Shown piece by piece: positions 22,201 to 34,054 of a stretch of 64,000 nt of DNA (its first letter is position 1; every line of letters begins with the position of its first letter). The DNA is from Echiichthys vipera. Lineage: Eukaryota > Chordata > Actinopteri > Perciformes > Trachinidae. Made by a program: the position numbers and the translations under genes. The notes under the pieces were generated by a model. That model did not search any database. It saw nothing but the letters and a program-made list of their open reading frames with translations, and was not told the DNA's origin. The DNA lies in assembly GCA_963691815.1 (NCBI GenBank), contig OY829661.1, positions 25,435,158-25,499,157 on the forward strand. Reading direction: 5' to 3'.

Positions 22201-25200
22201 ACCTCTAACCCGTTACGGACAACGTTACCTGGTGAAAACATGGCAGGGGCTCGACCCGCGATGGCATCCTGTCTCTTTTTGGCGAAATCGGAGATCCTCC
22301 AGACAAAGACGCCGTCAAACGTCGTGGCAGACATTTCCCTCAGTCGGCCCTCCATCTCAGCCACCGTGAGGTCCTTCAGCCCCACGGTCCTCTCCAGCTG
22401 TCGCACCTGGAAACACAAACACACGCTGAGCTTTACCGGCACAGGATTTACCACATGAACGCACTTTTCACGCTCACTACATGTCTTAGCTAGACATGTC
22501 CCTACTTGTTTATAGAATAAGTTGGGCTACTTAGAAATCACATCACTTAAAATATTGCAATTTTGAGCTGTTTTGGTCGTTATGTCCACAGGTTTTCAAC
22601 ACAGAACAAACGTCTGCATGTATGTGGACAGAGGAGCGTGTTAGTGCTCCAGGAATCCATGTTGGGGAGAATAGATCCAAACTTAATGTCACAGAATATA
22701 CACCGGCAATGCAACACAAAAGAAGTCACTCATTAATTTACTTTGTGTTGCTTCTGTTTGGGGGGTAATCATGCTCTTAGTGCTGGAACTTAATGTCACT
22801 ACAGATTCAGCGAGTGATGAATTTGAATCCTCTGCTTTTAGTTTAAATAGGCAACTTGACATCAGGACTACGGTGGTGTAGTGGTTAGCACTGTCGCCTC
22901 ACAGCGAGGTTCCCATCCCGGCTGGGGCCTTTCTGTGTGGAGTTTGCATGTTCTCCCCGTGTCTGCGTGGGTTTTCTCCGGGTTCTCCGGTTTCCTCCCA
23001 CGGTCCAAAGACGTGCAGGTGTTCGGTTCATTGATGACTCTAAATTTGCCCGTAGGTGTGAATGGTTGTCTGTCTCTGTTCGTCTCTATGTGTCCTGTGA
23101 TAGACTGGCGTCCTGTCCAGGGTGTACCCCGCCTCACGCCCTATGTCAGCTGGGATCGGTTCCTACCCCCCTCGACCCCGACCCCGACAGGGACAAGCGG
23201 TTAAAGATGGATGAATAAATGAAACAGCAGTTGCTGTTTGCAGTGTACCCATGGATGTACAGACAACTGGATTACTTTGATACTGAAAAAGACCTAAAAA
23301 TATGATGGTTATGAGGAGCGTCTTTTTGTATGTGTTCTAAGTGACATTTATGGGCAATGCAAATATGGTATGATGTGATAATGATAGGATGGAAAGTGTA
23401 AGTGACACTGAATCTAAAAATATGTGCATCATGTCTGTGTGTTTAAATCTGACTGAGCTATGAGTCCCAGAAGACGGAGTGTGATGTGTGGCGTTAGCAG
23501 CAGCCAAGTGGGCGCCGTTCCAGACCCACCTTATTACTCAGAGCCTCGATCTTGTCCTGGTCCAGTTTGTGCTGACGGTTGCTGGCCTCCATGGTGGTGG
23601 CAAACCTCTCCACCTCTCTGTTCAGGACGCACACCACGTTTTCAAACGTGCCGGATTTAACCTCGAGCTCCGTACACCTGCGGCCCAGCTCCACCACCTT
23701 GGTCTTCTCGCTGTGGAGCTGGAGCTCCAGCGCCGCACCCACCGAGCTGGGCAGGGGCGTGAAGGAGGTAGACACGGACAGAGTGGGAGCCAGAGTGGGG
23801 GGTGGAGGGAGGGCAGCTGCAGCGGGTGGACCAGGGGGACCGGAGCTGGAGGATGAGGAGGAGGCGGCGGCGGCGGCGGCTCCCTGCACGGGAGGCCCAG
23901 AGGAGGTGGTGCTAAGCTGGGAGACTCTGGCCTCGAGCTCCCTGAGGGACTGTTGGAGCTCCACCAGTTTGTGTCCGGCTAGTTCCAGTCCCTGGGGCTG
24001 CAGGCCCTCCATGCTCACTTTCATGCCCATAATGTAGTGCAGCAACAGGTTGAGGTGCTCGTAGGCGAAGGCGCGCTCATGGTCATGAATCTTTTCCTTT
24101 TCCACCTACAAAAAGGGAGGCGACAGAAGAGGGATTAGCGACCCTGACCCTGGGATAAGGGGTTGAAGATGAATGAATGAAGTTAGAATAAAGGTGTCAG
24201 AACTGAACTGAACTGAAACAATACATATAAAAAAATGTTGACAATAAATCTCAGAAGGGAAGAATTAATATGGGGTGATGGAAGAAACTTCCCCTCTCAA
24301 TAATGCTCATACAGCGCCTGATCTGAACATGAATGCGTGAATATGTAAAGGTTATGATCAGGCTACTTACAGACATGTCACATCCCACAACATGAAATCG
24401 ACACGGCGTTCTGAATTTGCTGCAGAACTTGATATGGTCCACATACTGAAACATAAACAACAAAGAGCCTTTTAAAAGGTGCAGCGTGTAGGATTTAGTG
24501 TCATTCATTTACTGAGTACCCCCTTTCCAAACATATAGTAGAACCATAAACTGCACAGAAGTATAGATCTGAAAAGTGAAGTGAAGTCAATGGTGAAGTG
24601 CCTTAAAGCTGCATTCTCTCCAATGTCCAGCAGGGGGACTGACTCTGAATAGAAGTCAATGAGAAAATGACCCTACTTCACAGTTGATTTGTCGCCTCAG
24701 TAAACTGTTTTTGGTCTCGCTCTCTTCTTCAGTACAGCATGATGTTCATCTGGTTAATTAACGGTCCCATTTAGAGTCAAATAGGATAAAACAGGGGATG
24801 CATTAGCGCTGGGCTTCACGATGAGAGGCTTAGCGATGCAACAAAACAGTCGCAAACGTGGTTTTGGGTGTCGTCAGTGTTATCGTTTAGGACTCTGATG
24901 AAGTGGAAACAAACTGTGAGAGGGTCACATTTGACTGGAACATTCTGGTCGCCTAAAATGTTTGGATCTGCGTTCAGTGGTTCCACCTTGCTAACCAAGC
25001 TAGCTAGCATGGGCTTAAATGAGCTGGTCATTTTAGGGCACTGCCTATTTTAAAGCGGAGTACACTGGAGTACATGCGGATTACATGGCTGTTGGCCTTC
25101 TTAACAATTGATAGCACTGTGCTCACTTTAACTCCTTATTTTGATCCCGTTTGTATCCAGTGCGGCACTGTTGCACTTTGTTGATTGATGATTATTAATT

Positions 25201-28200
25201 GTTGTCTCATGTCACTCATGTCACTCATGTCATGTGTATTCCATCTCTTTAACTATTAGCTCTTTGTCATCGTATGTGTCATTATTGTGCATTTTACTGT
25301 TGTTTTTGCTGCTGACTGTGCTGCAAATTGCCCTCCGGGGACAATAAAGATCTCCTGACACGACTTGACTTGACTTGATTAATGGCGCCAACGTCTGTAG
25401 CGCCCCCGCTCAGGATGAGGTGGATTTACATCAGCCGGTTTAAAATCATTTTCCTTCTTTAGCGTTTAGCTAAAAGTTGCAGAATGGACACCATTAGCTC
25501 TGCCCTCTTCTCCAAATATTGTCACATCTGGCTCCAAAATACCAAGATGGCGACGGCCAAATGCCAAACTTCTGACTTCAAACAGTAGTCCACAAACCAA
25601 TGGGTGACGTCGCGTTGGCTACGTCTGTTATTTTTACAGTCTATTGGTAGAAGCTACAGAACCACTCTGCGTAGATATGAGAAGCTCAGTCACAGCTAAC
25701 GAAAACAATGTGATTCTTAGTTTCAGGTGATTATACATGAATGAAAACACTCCTGCCAATAGATCCCTCTCAATCCAACACACTGGAACTTTCAGTATTA
25801 TTAGCAAAGTTAGCAAAGGACTTAATACTTATCCCCAGTTTGTGTCTTTAATTTATTATCGTTACATGCGTGTTCACAGGAGGCTGTTTAACCACATTTA
25901 CAGCCGGTAAGAAGGTATTTACAGAATCCTAAAAAAAGACTCTTTTAACCATCTGGATGAAAATGCCGTTATTTTATTATTTTCATACAAAATGTAATCT
26001 TTGTATCTCGACAGGATCTCGTTTGTTCCAGATGGTGGAGGATTCTGGAAATACCTTCAAAGGTTTCCAAGTTTCTCTGTGACTTGAATGTGATGGTAAT
26101 AACCCACGAGAGCATGCGTGTTGTTCGCAGATTCACCTTTTCTCTGGGTATTTTCTTCTTGGCGCAGCCTTCGCAGATCATCGGGTACTTGGGACAGATC
26201 TCATCGTGTGCCTGGGGGAAATAAACGACAACAAGATGTTTCTTTGGAAGACACACACATCTGTGCTGTGATGTGACTGAGCTGAGTTTAAATCAGTCAT
26301 TTCTAACCTTGATGTTCTTGAAGTGAAACGGCTCCTTGCAGTACTTGCAGTTGAGCGTCCTCTCCGGGCACTCGCGCTCATTATGGCGCTCTTGTTCGTT
26401 GAAGCGGATCCGTTCTTTACAGGAGGGGCAGGGGATGATCATGAACTCGCACTTCCCCTCGTGGGTAAGCTGTAAAAAAAAAAAAAAGTGGAGCTTTAAA
26501 GGGACGGTTCACATCTTTGGAATAGGGGTTGTGCGAGTTCGGCACGAGTGTACGCTCTATTTAGACCATTTCCAACACTTTGCTTTGCGGTCAGACGGGG
26601 AACTGAAGCCTTTATGTCGCTCTCTTAAAAGCCACCGGACTCCGTTGACAAAAACGGTAATTTTACCGCACAGAACGCGTGAGTTGCTGGTCTACTGCTG
26701 CATCCATCAGTTAGTTAGTTGTTAGTTTTGCTGGTTCATAACCTTTTAAGTCACACAATAACACAATTAGAGCCGTAACAGTCAGTTAGTTGTTAGTTTT
26801 GCTGGTTCATAACCTTTTAAGTCACACATCAACACAATTAGAGCCGTAACAGTCAGTTAGTTGTTAGTTTTGCTAGTTCATAACCTTTTAAGTCACACAA
26901 TAACACAATTAGAGCTGTAACAGTCAGTTAGTTGTTAGTTTTGCTAGTTCATAACCTTTTAAGTCACACATCAACACAATTAGAGCCGTAACAGTCAGTT
27001 AGTTGTTAGTTTTGCTAGTTCATAACCTTTTAAGTCACACATCAACACAATTAGAGCTGTAACAGTCAGTTAGCTGTTAGTTTTGCTAGTTCATAACCTT
27101 TTAAGTCACACATCAACACAATTAGAGCCGTAACAGTCAGTTAGTTGTTAGTTTTGCTAGTTCATAACCTTTTAAGTCACACATCAACACAATTAGAGCC
27201 GTAACAGTCAGTTAGTTGTTAGTTTTGCTAGTTCATAACCTTTTAAGTCACACATCAACACAATTAGAGCTGTAACAGTCAGTTAGTTGTTAGTTTTGCT
27301 GGTTCATAACCTTTTAAGTCACACAATAACACAATTAGAGCCGCAACAGTTGGTTGACTAAACGTTAAGTCGATCGACAGAAAACAGAAAAACAGAAAAT
27401 CAGTGACTATTTCGATAACCTTCTGGAATTTTTGATGCAAAAACGGCAGAAAACACTCTCCACTCAAATATGGAGATGTCCTGCTTTTCATTGTTTTATA
27501 TCACAGTAAACTTAATACTGTCTGGTTTTGGACGAAGCAAGACCTTTAAAAGACCTTGGACTTAAATGACATTTTATAGACTAAACGATTGAGTGATTAA
27601 TCTAAGAAAATGTACGGCAGATTAATCCATGATGAAAAGAAATGTTAGCTGCAGCACTAAACACAAACAGACCGACAGAGGCGGCGGCAGACCAGAAACT
27701 CCCGTGTTCTGTGACTTAAAATCAAACAAACAAAGCAAGGCAAGATAAGCTAGCAACGTATAACACACAAAAAACACTTTTTGGTCCATTTCATACACAA
27801 TCAGGGCGCACTCACACTGTGCGTCCATCGCGTGCCCCGTGCTTTAGGGTCCTTGTCCCCCCCCTCCAGGCCTGTTTGTACTCACACTACCTGGGCCTCG
27901 GAGAATGCTTCTCGCTGTCCATACGTCATCACGTCGTAACACGTCACGCGCATTGATTGACGTCATCACGATGCGTCCCTTTGTTTCCAGATCTTTCCGT
28001 AGACCTCAGAGTTTTTGTGCATCTTGTCGACTGTTTTTGAATCTTTTCATCGACCAAATCTGCAGTAAACACTCCACCTCCGCATCACATCAACGTGAAC
28101 CTTTCACCGCCATTGTTTTAAATGTCCGTGCATGGTCCCTCGTTCTTTTTTCTATGTCCAAACAGGCGCACATAAAACGTCAGAGCCGCCGCAGGCCTGG

Positions 28201-30648
28201 TGCTGGTACACGTGCGCACATGCTTTACAAAAGCCCACCTCTCCCAAACGGGCCGCGGCCGGCAAGCGGGCCGCAGCTAGGCGCGGTACGGTTGCACTCA
28301 CACTGGTCAAACGAACTAGGCTTTACCCATGGAGCCCGTTCGGGCACAGTACAGATGGACAGTGTGAGTGCGACGTTTAAAAAACAAAACAGAAAAACAA
28401 AAAGCAAAAAAATCAATCCTGCACGTAGGTCACAGGTCCCAGGTCACCTCACCTCGTACTCTTTGATGCTGCCTCTCCAGGTGCAACTTTCATTGATGCA
28501 AATCGCCGAAAGGTTTTCTACTTCCCTTCGAACTGCGTTGTCAGGAAAAGCCTGGAAACAAAAACAAAAGGGAAACAAACAAATGAGCAATTTGCTGTTA
28601 GAGTGTCTCCACCTTTCCTCTGACATGTTATAGATTATTTAATCAGGAAAACTAAGTTATGAGTTTACATCTGTCACTCTACATGTGTTTTCAGCAGAGC
28701 ACAGAAGAAGAGACGAGAGAAAAATTCCCTCGTGCTCAACAAATTAACCATCTGGTCTGAACTGTGGCTGCAGGTCAGTGAGCTGAAAAAGTCACTTTCT
28801 CATCCATTATCACGTGCAATTAAAGACTTCTTGTGCAGTTTGTTCATGTTTAAAGATAAAAAACGGGGCGAGAGACGAGAAAAAATGCATTTAATCCACC
28901 ATCAAGAGTAATTTGCCTTATCTGGTGACATGCAGTGGAGAGACAAACAGTAAAAGGGACTTTTATTTATAGTTATTTAGTTTAAAGTTAGAGTTTAGTC
29001 TATGTGGCTTTCTTTGCTTTGTGTCTTTGGAAAGTGTTTGCTGATCAAACTTCTGGACTTTCTGGATTTTCACATCGTTTTACTGACTCTGTGTCGCTGC
29101 TTGACCAAAGGAAATAGACAATGTTTTTACTTTATACTGTGCAGGGGCATCAAAGTGAAACTGAACTGTGGTAAACTAGTCAAAATGAAACTGAAAATCG
29201 TTTAAAAATAGACAACATCAACCTGAAACTAATTTAAATAGTCAACATCAACCTGAAACTAATTTATAATAGTCAAAATCAACCTGAAACTAATTTATAA
29301 TAGTCAAAATGAACCTGAAAGTAATTTATAATAGTGAAAATCAACCTGAAACTAATTTATAATAGTCAAAATCAACCTGAAACTAATTTATAATAGTCAA
29401 AATGAACCTGAAACTAATTTAAAATAGTTAAAATCAACCTGAAAGTAATTTATAATAGTGAAAATCAACCTGAAAGTAATTTAAAATAGTGAAAATCAAC
29501 CTGAAAGTAATTTATAATAGTGAAAATCAACCTGAAGCTAATTTAAAATAGTCAAAATCAACCTGAAACTAATTTAAAATGGTCAAAATCAACCTGAAAC
29601 TAACTTAAAATAGTCAAAATCTACCTGAAACTAATTTAAAATAGTCAAAATCAACCTGGAACTAATTTAAAATAGTCAAAATCAACCTGAAACTAATTTA
29701 AAATAGTGAAAATCAACCAGAAACTAATTTATAATAGTGAAAATCAACCTGAAACTAATTTATAATAGTGAAAATCAACCTGAAACTAATTTAAAATAGT
29801 GAAAATCAACCAGAAACTAATTTATAATAGTGAAAATCAAACTGAAACTAATTTATAATAGTGAAAATCAACCAGAAACTAATTTATAATAGTGAAAATC
29901 AACCTGAAACTAATTTAAAATAGTCAAAATCAACCAGAAACTAATTTAAAATAGTCAAAATCAACCAGAAACTAATTTAAAATAGTCAAAATCAACCAGA
30001 AACTAATTTAAAACAGTGAAAATCAACCTGAAACTAATTTATAATAGTGAAAATCAACCTGAAACTAATTTAAAATAGTCAAAATCAACCTGAAACTAAT
30101 TTATAATAGTGAAAATCAACCAGAAACTAATTTAAAATAGTCAAAATCAACCTGAAACTAATTTAAAATAGTCAAAATCAACCTGAAACTAATCTAAAAT
30201 AGTCAAAATCAACCTGAAACTAATTTAAAATAGTCAAAATCAACCTGAAAGTAATTTATAATAGTGAAAATCAACCTGAAACTAATTTAAAATAGTCAAA
30301 ATCAACCAGAAACTAATTTAAAATAGTCAAAATCAACCAGAAACTAATTTAAAATAGTCAAAATCAACCAGAAACTAATTTAAAATAGTCAAAATCAACC
30401 AGAAACTAATTTAAAATAGTCAAAATCAACCTGAAACTAATTTTAAAAAGTCAAAATGAACCTCTGACTTAAAGTATTCATTTAAACAGCTGTTTTAGGT
30501 CCTTCTGATATTTATAACTACTGGAAAGTATGAAGATAATTCTGGGTTTTAGACAAAACCATTAAACTTTCATTAAACTATACATTTACCGTACATACAC
30601 ACACACACACATACACATACACACACACACACACATACACACACACAC

Positions 30649-30697
<49 letters not shown>

Positions 30698-32161
30698 ATA
30701 CTAAACACATCCATCAGTACATTGAAACTGAACGACGACTCCAGTTCAAGACTAAAGTGGAATAAAAACGGTTTGACACTCACACATCCTGGTTTCAAAA
30801 TGGATGTTGGATCCTCAAAGATGTCCTCTTTGATGCAGGCGCTGCACTTCTGGGGTCCGTTACTGCAACAACACCACAGATACACTGCAGATCCACACGT
30901 ACGCAAACACTCTTTACTGCACTACGTTTCTTATTTAGTCCTACCGACATTGCTGGATACTTCTCTGACTCCGTTTCTAAATAGAAAACATCGTCAACAG
31001 ATCAGTGATAACGTATTATTATGGATGAAGTGTATAAAGAGACTGTATTATTATTTATATATGATTGTGAAAGGAGCCAGTTGAGGTGGTTCAGGATCAT
31101 CTGGTAAGGATGAACCCTGGGCGCCTCCCTAGGGAGGTGTTCCAGGCACGTCCAGCTGGGAGGAGGCCTCGGGGAAGACCCAGGACCAGGTGGAGAGATT
31201 AGATCTCCACACTGGCCTGGGAACGCCGTGTGTGTTTTAACGGCTACAAATAAATCCTCTTCCTATGAGGAACTTAGATCTTAGGGCGCACTCAAACTGT
31301 GCGTCCGTACCGTGCCCTGTGCTTTAGGGTACTTGTCCCCCCCTCCAGGCCCGTTTGTACTCACACTACCTGGGCCTCGGCGAATGCTTCTCGCTGCCTA
31401 TACGTCATCACGCCGTAACACGTCACACGCATTGATGACGTCATGGCGATGCGTGGCTTTGTTTCCAGATCTTTCCGTAGACCTCTGAGTTTTTGTGCGT
31501 CTTGTCGACTGTTTTTGAATCTTTTCATCGACCAAATCTGCAGTAAACACTCCACCTCCGCATCACACCAACGTGAACCTTTCACCACCATTGTTGTTGT
31601 TGTTAAATGTCCGCGCATGGTCCCTCCTTCTATTTTCTATGTCCGAATAGGCGCAAATAACATGACGTCAGACCCGCTTTAGGCCTCATGCTCGTACACG
31701 TGCGCACGCTCGTGCTCGTGCATGTGCAAACGGCTCTACAAAAGCCCATCTCTCTCAGACGGGCCGTGGACGGCGAGCTGGCCGCAGTTATGCGCAGTAC
31801 GGTTGCACTCACACTGGTCAAACGCACTAGGCTTTACCCGTAAAACCTGTTTTGGCCCGTTATGGAAGGACAGTGTGAGTGCGCCCTTAGTGGTGGGACT
31901 GGAGAGAGGTATTTCAGTGGTACGTCACGCACAAAGTTGGAGAACCAGTGCTCTGGGTGACGCGTGCCCTCACCTCACAGTCCTGTTGAAGCAGTAGGAG
32001 CAGAAGCGATGTCCGCACTGGGCCTGGAACGGCCGTCGCAGGATGTTGTGGCAGCAGTTGCACAGGTGCTTGTCCTCCAGCTTGTTGCCCAGGATCTTCT
32101 TGGGGAAGCCCGGCTTATTGCTCTCCATGGACGAGGGAGGGGACGGCTCCTGTGTGGCCAT
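19225..32161 (-). CDS. traf2: TNF receptor-associated factor 2 (10 coding exons)
   Basis: TRAF2 is a cytoplasmic adaptor and E3-like protein that links TNF-family receptors, TRADD and cIAPs to NF-kB and JNK signalling. Coding exons on the minus strand, 5' to 3': 32161-31974, 30862-30784, 28551-28453, 26469-26308, 26211-26137, 24445-24371, 24105-23530, 22406-22229, 21356-21208, 19443-19225. All are bounded by AG/GT, and the phases join into 599 codons plus TAG. The RING has Cys34, Cys37, Cys49, His51, Cys54, Cys57, Cys69 and Cys72, the pattern I recall for mammalian TRAF2. Exons 3-6 encode TRAF zinc fingers, including KKKIPREK. Exon 7 holds a coiled coil ending in TFENVVCVLNREVERF. Exons 8-10 hold the MATH domain ending AIVDLTGL. 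The ATG at 32161 has A at -3 and G at +4. The protein is about 100 residues longer than the mammalian one I recall, because of an Ala/Ser/Pro linker in exon 7. Whether this is the a or b paralogue is not decided. Confidence 0.93.
19650..20290. repeat. Interspersed repeat in traf2 3' flank of the last intron
   Basis: Between the last two traf2 exons, a stretch beginning near CTTTATTTGTTAGGGACAGT resembles a widespread fish retroelement-derived repeat. A low-complexity A-rich part follows at 19777-19830. I cannot assign a family. Confidence 0.4.
20608..21148. mobile_element. hAT-like MITE in a traf2 intron
   Basis: The ends are TAGGGATGGGC (20608-20618) and GCCCATCCCTA (21138-21148), perfect 11-bp inverted repeats. 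The flanking 8-mers CACTTGAC and CTTTTGAC match at 6 of 8 positions, fitting an aged hAT target duplication. The interior (541 bp) has no transposase and includes ACTCGAGT-rich sequence near both ends. Confidence 0.7.
21692..22046 (+). mobile_element. Harbinger-like element, copy a (internally deleted)
   Basis: The left end is CGTCGCACTCACAC and the right end GTGTGAGTGCGCCC (to 22046). Inside, from 21735, a plus-strand frame begins MAVKGSRWCDAEVECLLQ, a Myb/SANT-like DNA-binding start of the kind carried by PIF/Harbinger elements. A frame break then makes it non-functional. Compared with the copies at 27803, 31284 and 59092 it lacks most of the GC-rich left arm. It lies 183 bp downstream of the traf2 exon 8 donor. 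Confidence 0.65.
22866..23220 (+). repeat. tRNA-derived SINE, nearly full length
   Basis: The head has a box A-like TGGTGTAGTGGTTAGCACTG and a box B-like GGTTCCCATCC. The body is GC-rich, with TTTGCATGTTCTCCCCGTGT and GTCTGCGTGGGTTTTCTCCG. The tail is GATGGATGAATAAATGA. It is very similar to 56446-56806. It lies in a traf2 intron, and the frames of about 90-107 residues within it are artefacts. Confidence 0.8.
24139..24182 (+). repeat. SINE 3' tail remnant
   Basis: GGGATAAGGGGTTGAAGATG followed by AATGAATGA matches the last 40 bases of the SINE family at 56446. The rest is missing. It lies just upstream of traf2 exon 7 in gene orientation. Confidence 0.5.
24446..26136. other. traf2 intron with retroelement tail
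   Basis: Intron between the exons ending at 26137 and starting at 24445. It holds no further exon. At about 25080-25380 is a retroelement-like 3' end with GCAAATTGCCCTCCGGGGAC, an AATAAAG signal and a repeated ACTTG tail. Confidence 0.5.
26707..27350. repeat. 71-bp minisatellite, about 9 copies
   Basis: The start motif GTCAGTTAGTTGTTAGTTTT recurs at 26781, 26852, 26923, 26994, 27065, 27136, 27207 and 27278, an exact 71-bp spacing. Units differ at few sites, such as CACAATAACAC against CACATCAACAC and GCCGTAAC against GCTGTAAC. It lies in the traf2 intron between exons 3 and 4 and has no coding content. Confidence 0.95.
27803..28375 (-). mobile_element. Harbinger-like element, copy b
   Basis: The plus-strand left end is AGGGCGCACTCACACTG and the right end CAGTGTGAGTGCGACG. 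On the minus strand the interior encodes the same SANT/Myb-like segment as the other copies, with frame breaks. The plus-strand 242-residue frame over it is an antisense shadow. The element ends 77 bp downstream of the traf2 exon 3 donor. Confidence 0.65.
28454..29197. other. traf2 exon 3 and adjoining intron
   Basis: Apart from exon 3 (28453-28551) nothing else is seen. A 67-residue plus-strand frame at 29002-29205 has no support. Confidence 0.4.
29198..30470. repeat. 31-bp minisatellite, about 41 copies
   Basis: Tandem units have the form AATCAACCTGAAACTAATTT plus TATAATAGTGAA or AAAATAGTCAA. The first unit spacing is 30 bp, then 31 bp throughout. Variants (CCTG/CCAG, AGTC/AGTG, TTTATA/TTTAAA) are mixed along the array. 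It occupies most of the traf2 intron between exons 2 and 3. Confidence 0.95.
30590..30693. repeat. CA microsatellite
   Basis: Interrupted (CA)n run about 100 bp long, 90 bp from traf2 exon 2. The 106-residue minus-strand frame covering it includes the true exon 2 codons but reads Val/Cys repeats beyond the splice site. Confidence 0.9.
31070..31227 (+). repeat. LINE 3' fragment, copy 3 (truncated)
   Basis: It matches the central part of the LINE family (GAACCCTGGGCGCCTCCCTA and GGCCTGGGAACGCC). It lacks both the 5' RT segment and the usual GATGAGAT tail. It lies in traf2 intron 1, next to the Harbinger-like copy c. Confidence 0.75.
31281..31889 (-). mobile_element. Harbinger-like element, copy c, with TTA target duplication
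   Basis: The inverted ends are GGGCGCACTCAAA (31284-31296) and TGTGAGTGCGCCC (31874-31886), with one mismatch. TTA lies on both sides (31281-31283 and 31887-31889), the 3-bp duplication expected for PIF/Harbinger. On the minus strand it encodes a SANT/Myb-like segment (GSRWCDAEVECLLQIWSMKR), broken further on. It ends 85 bp downstream of the traf2 exon 1 donor. Confidence 0.75.
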
Positions 32162-32195
32162 GTTCACACGTCACACCTGGAGAGAGGCGGGGAGC

Positions 32196-32197
<2 letters not shown>

Positions 32198-32231
<34 letters not shown>
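32198..32231. repeat. CA microsatellite
   Basis: (CA)17 immediately upstream of the traf2 first coding exon and its acceptor-like CTCTCCAG, so the ATG exon probably follows a 5' UTR intron. Confidence 0.9.
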
Positions 32232-32233
<2 letters not shown>

Positions 32234-33329
32234 CACAAGATCAATTTGATGCAGGCAAGATTATTTCAACAACAAGGAAATTCAAAGTGTTTTACATGAA
32301 GCATTGGAGAGAAACGCATATAAAATGATATCTGAAAAAGACATTAAAGTAGAATTAAGTGTTGGAAAACATAAAATGACATTTGAGTAATAGAAGTAAA
32401 AGATCACTGGAAGCATTATATGGTCAATTAAGTGTCATTTTTAAGACATTTAATGGACGTTTGAGAAACTAAAGACTCCAACTACTGTAAAAAAAACACT
32501 GTATTTATGTTCGAGGGGTCAAAATCTGCAAAAACCGTCCTGAGAATATGAAATCACGCTGAACTCTAGTCGGCTTTGAAAGACTTTATAGGAACGACAG
32601 CACAAATCATGCGTAGAGCAACAAACAACTCGTTACCAGTAAATGTTCAAGCATGTGTTTTCCGAGAGAAGGGTTAGGGTTATAATCCGAGGGGGGAACT
32701 GAATCCTAAACATCCGTACGCACGCTCGACTTTAAACACCTTTTGCATTTTAATGTGTGGAGTGAAAGTGTGGAACAGACGAGCGAAGGAGCTCAGACGA
32801 CGTCCAACCACGAGCGAAGTCCAACAACGGTACAGACGGACGGTGTTTACGAGGTACGGGGAAGAAGAGGGGGACGACAAACACCAGGGGTCTCTCAGTT
32901 TGCCATACGTGTCATTTATTTATTTTTACACAAGCGGTTATTGTGTTGTTAGTTGGTGATCGTTTGTTTTGTTGAGCGTATTAAAACAATAGGATACACA
33001 GGAAGTAAGAAAACCTACAGTACTAGGTACTTAAGTGGAGAAGGGGTAGGAGTTAATAAGCTAATGCTCCTTTTCAAACATACTAAGGGTTTTAACGACT
33101 CGTGCTTCAAGTGTAATTTATTTTGCACATGTTTGAAATAAAGCATTCAGTCATTTATTCATAGTATGGAAAATGAAGTTGAATGTTTTTGTACTTTTTG
33201 GGGTTTTGAGCTCTTTGCACTTTTCTTTATTTTGTCCGAAATTCAAGTGCGCTGATTCGTTTCTAATGTCCGTGATCTGATTCTTTTGTATTTTGTATTC
33301 GTTTTGAAGGTCAAAGGTGTAAAATCAGA
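32232..33329. other. Upstream traf2 intron or flank, no exon seen
   Basis: Short frames (66-69 residues) without motifs are present on both strands. If traf2 has a non-coding first exon near 35 kb, this is intron. Confidence 0.4.
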
Positions 33330-33887
33330 AATCAGAATCGGTTGCAATCAGGTGCTGCAGTCGCTCTACCGCAGCGTTGTGACGTAAAGAGAGCTGAGGA
33401 AGGCAAAGCTCTGGATCTACCGCTCAGTCCTGGTTCCTACCCTCACCTGTGGTCATGAAAGCTGGGTCAGGACCCAAAGAACCAGGTCGCGGGTTCAAGC
33501 GGCCGAAATGTGTTTCCTCAGGAGGGGGGCTGGAGTCTCCCTTAGAGAGAGGGGGAGAAGTTCAGCATTCGTGAGGAACTTGGAGTAGAGCCGCTGCTCC
33601 TTTGTGTTGAAAGGAGCCAGTTGAGGTGGTTCAGGATCATCTGGTAAGGATGAACCCTGGGCGCCTCCCTAGGGAGGTGTTCCAGGCACGTCCAGCTGGG
33701 AGGAGGCCTCGAGGAAGACCCAGGACCAGGTGGAGAGATCAGATCTCCACACTGGCCTGGGAACGCCTCAGGATCCCCCAGTTAGAGCTGGTTAATGTGG
33801 CCCGGGAAAGGGAAGTTTGGGGTCCCCTGCTAAAGCTGCTGCCCCCGCGACCCGACCCCGGATAAGCGGCTGAAGATGAGATGAGTG
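33330..33887 (+). repeat. LINE 3' fragment, copy 4
   Basis: This is one of the two longest copies. It runs from GAGCTGAGGAAGGCAAAGCT through the RT end (GHESW) and the GVSLRERGRSS segment. The 79-codon open C-terminal piece at 33626-33865 contains GRRPRGRPRTRWRD and ends LLPPRPDPG, and the GAAGATGAGATGAG tail follows. The pieces are in different frames, so the copy is inactive. Confidence 0.8.
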
Positions 33888-34054
33888 TGTTTGGAGGTTT
33901 TTACGACTCTGGACTCAAACGTGTCCCTGGATTGTGTCTCAGAAATCTTAATATAAGCTGAATTTATACCGAAATAAATAAATAAATGCATTCATTAATT
34001 CAAGTTACAGTGCTGTGCAGGCAGCTTAGTCATGATTTTGTTTATTTTGATAAA

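Noticed and set aside
22866..22950. Genuine tRNA gene
   Set aside because: Box A- and B-like motifs are present, but there is no cloverleaf and the sequence continues into a SINE body found in other copies.
23488..24037. Plus-strand frames of 122 and 152 residues over traf2 exon 7
   Set aside because: Opposite-strand shadow of the GC-rich exon. The minus frame carries the TRAF coiled-coil motif.
27905..28633. 242-residue plus-strand frame
   Set aside because: It spans a Harbinger-like element in antisense and traf2 exon 3 on the other strand. It has no domain of its own.
26707..30470. CRISPR array
   Set aside because: The repeats are head-to-tail without unique spacers, and the genome is vertebrate.
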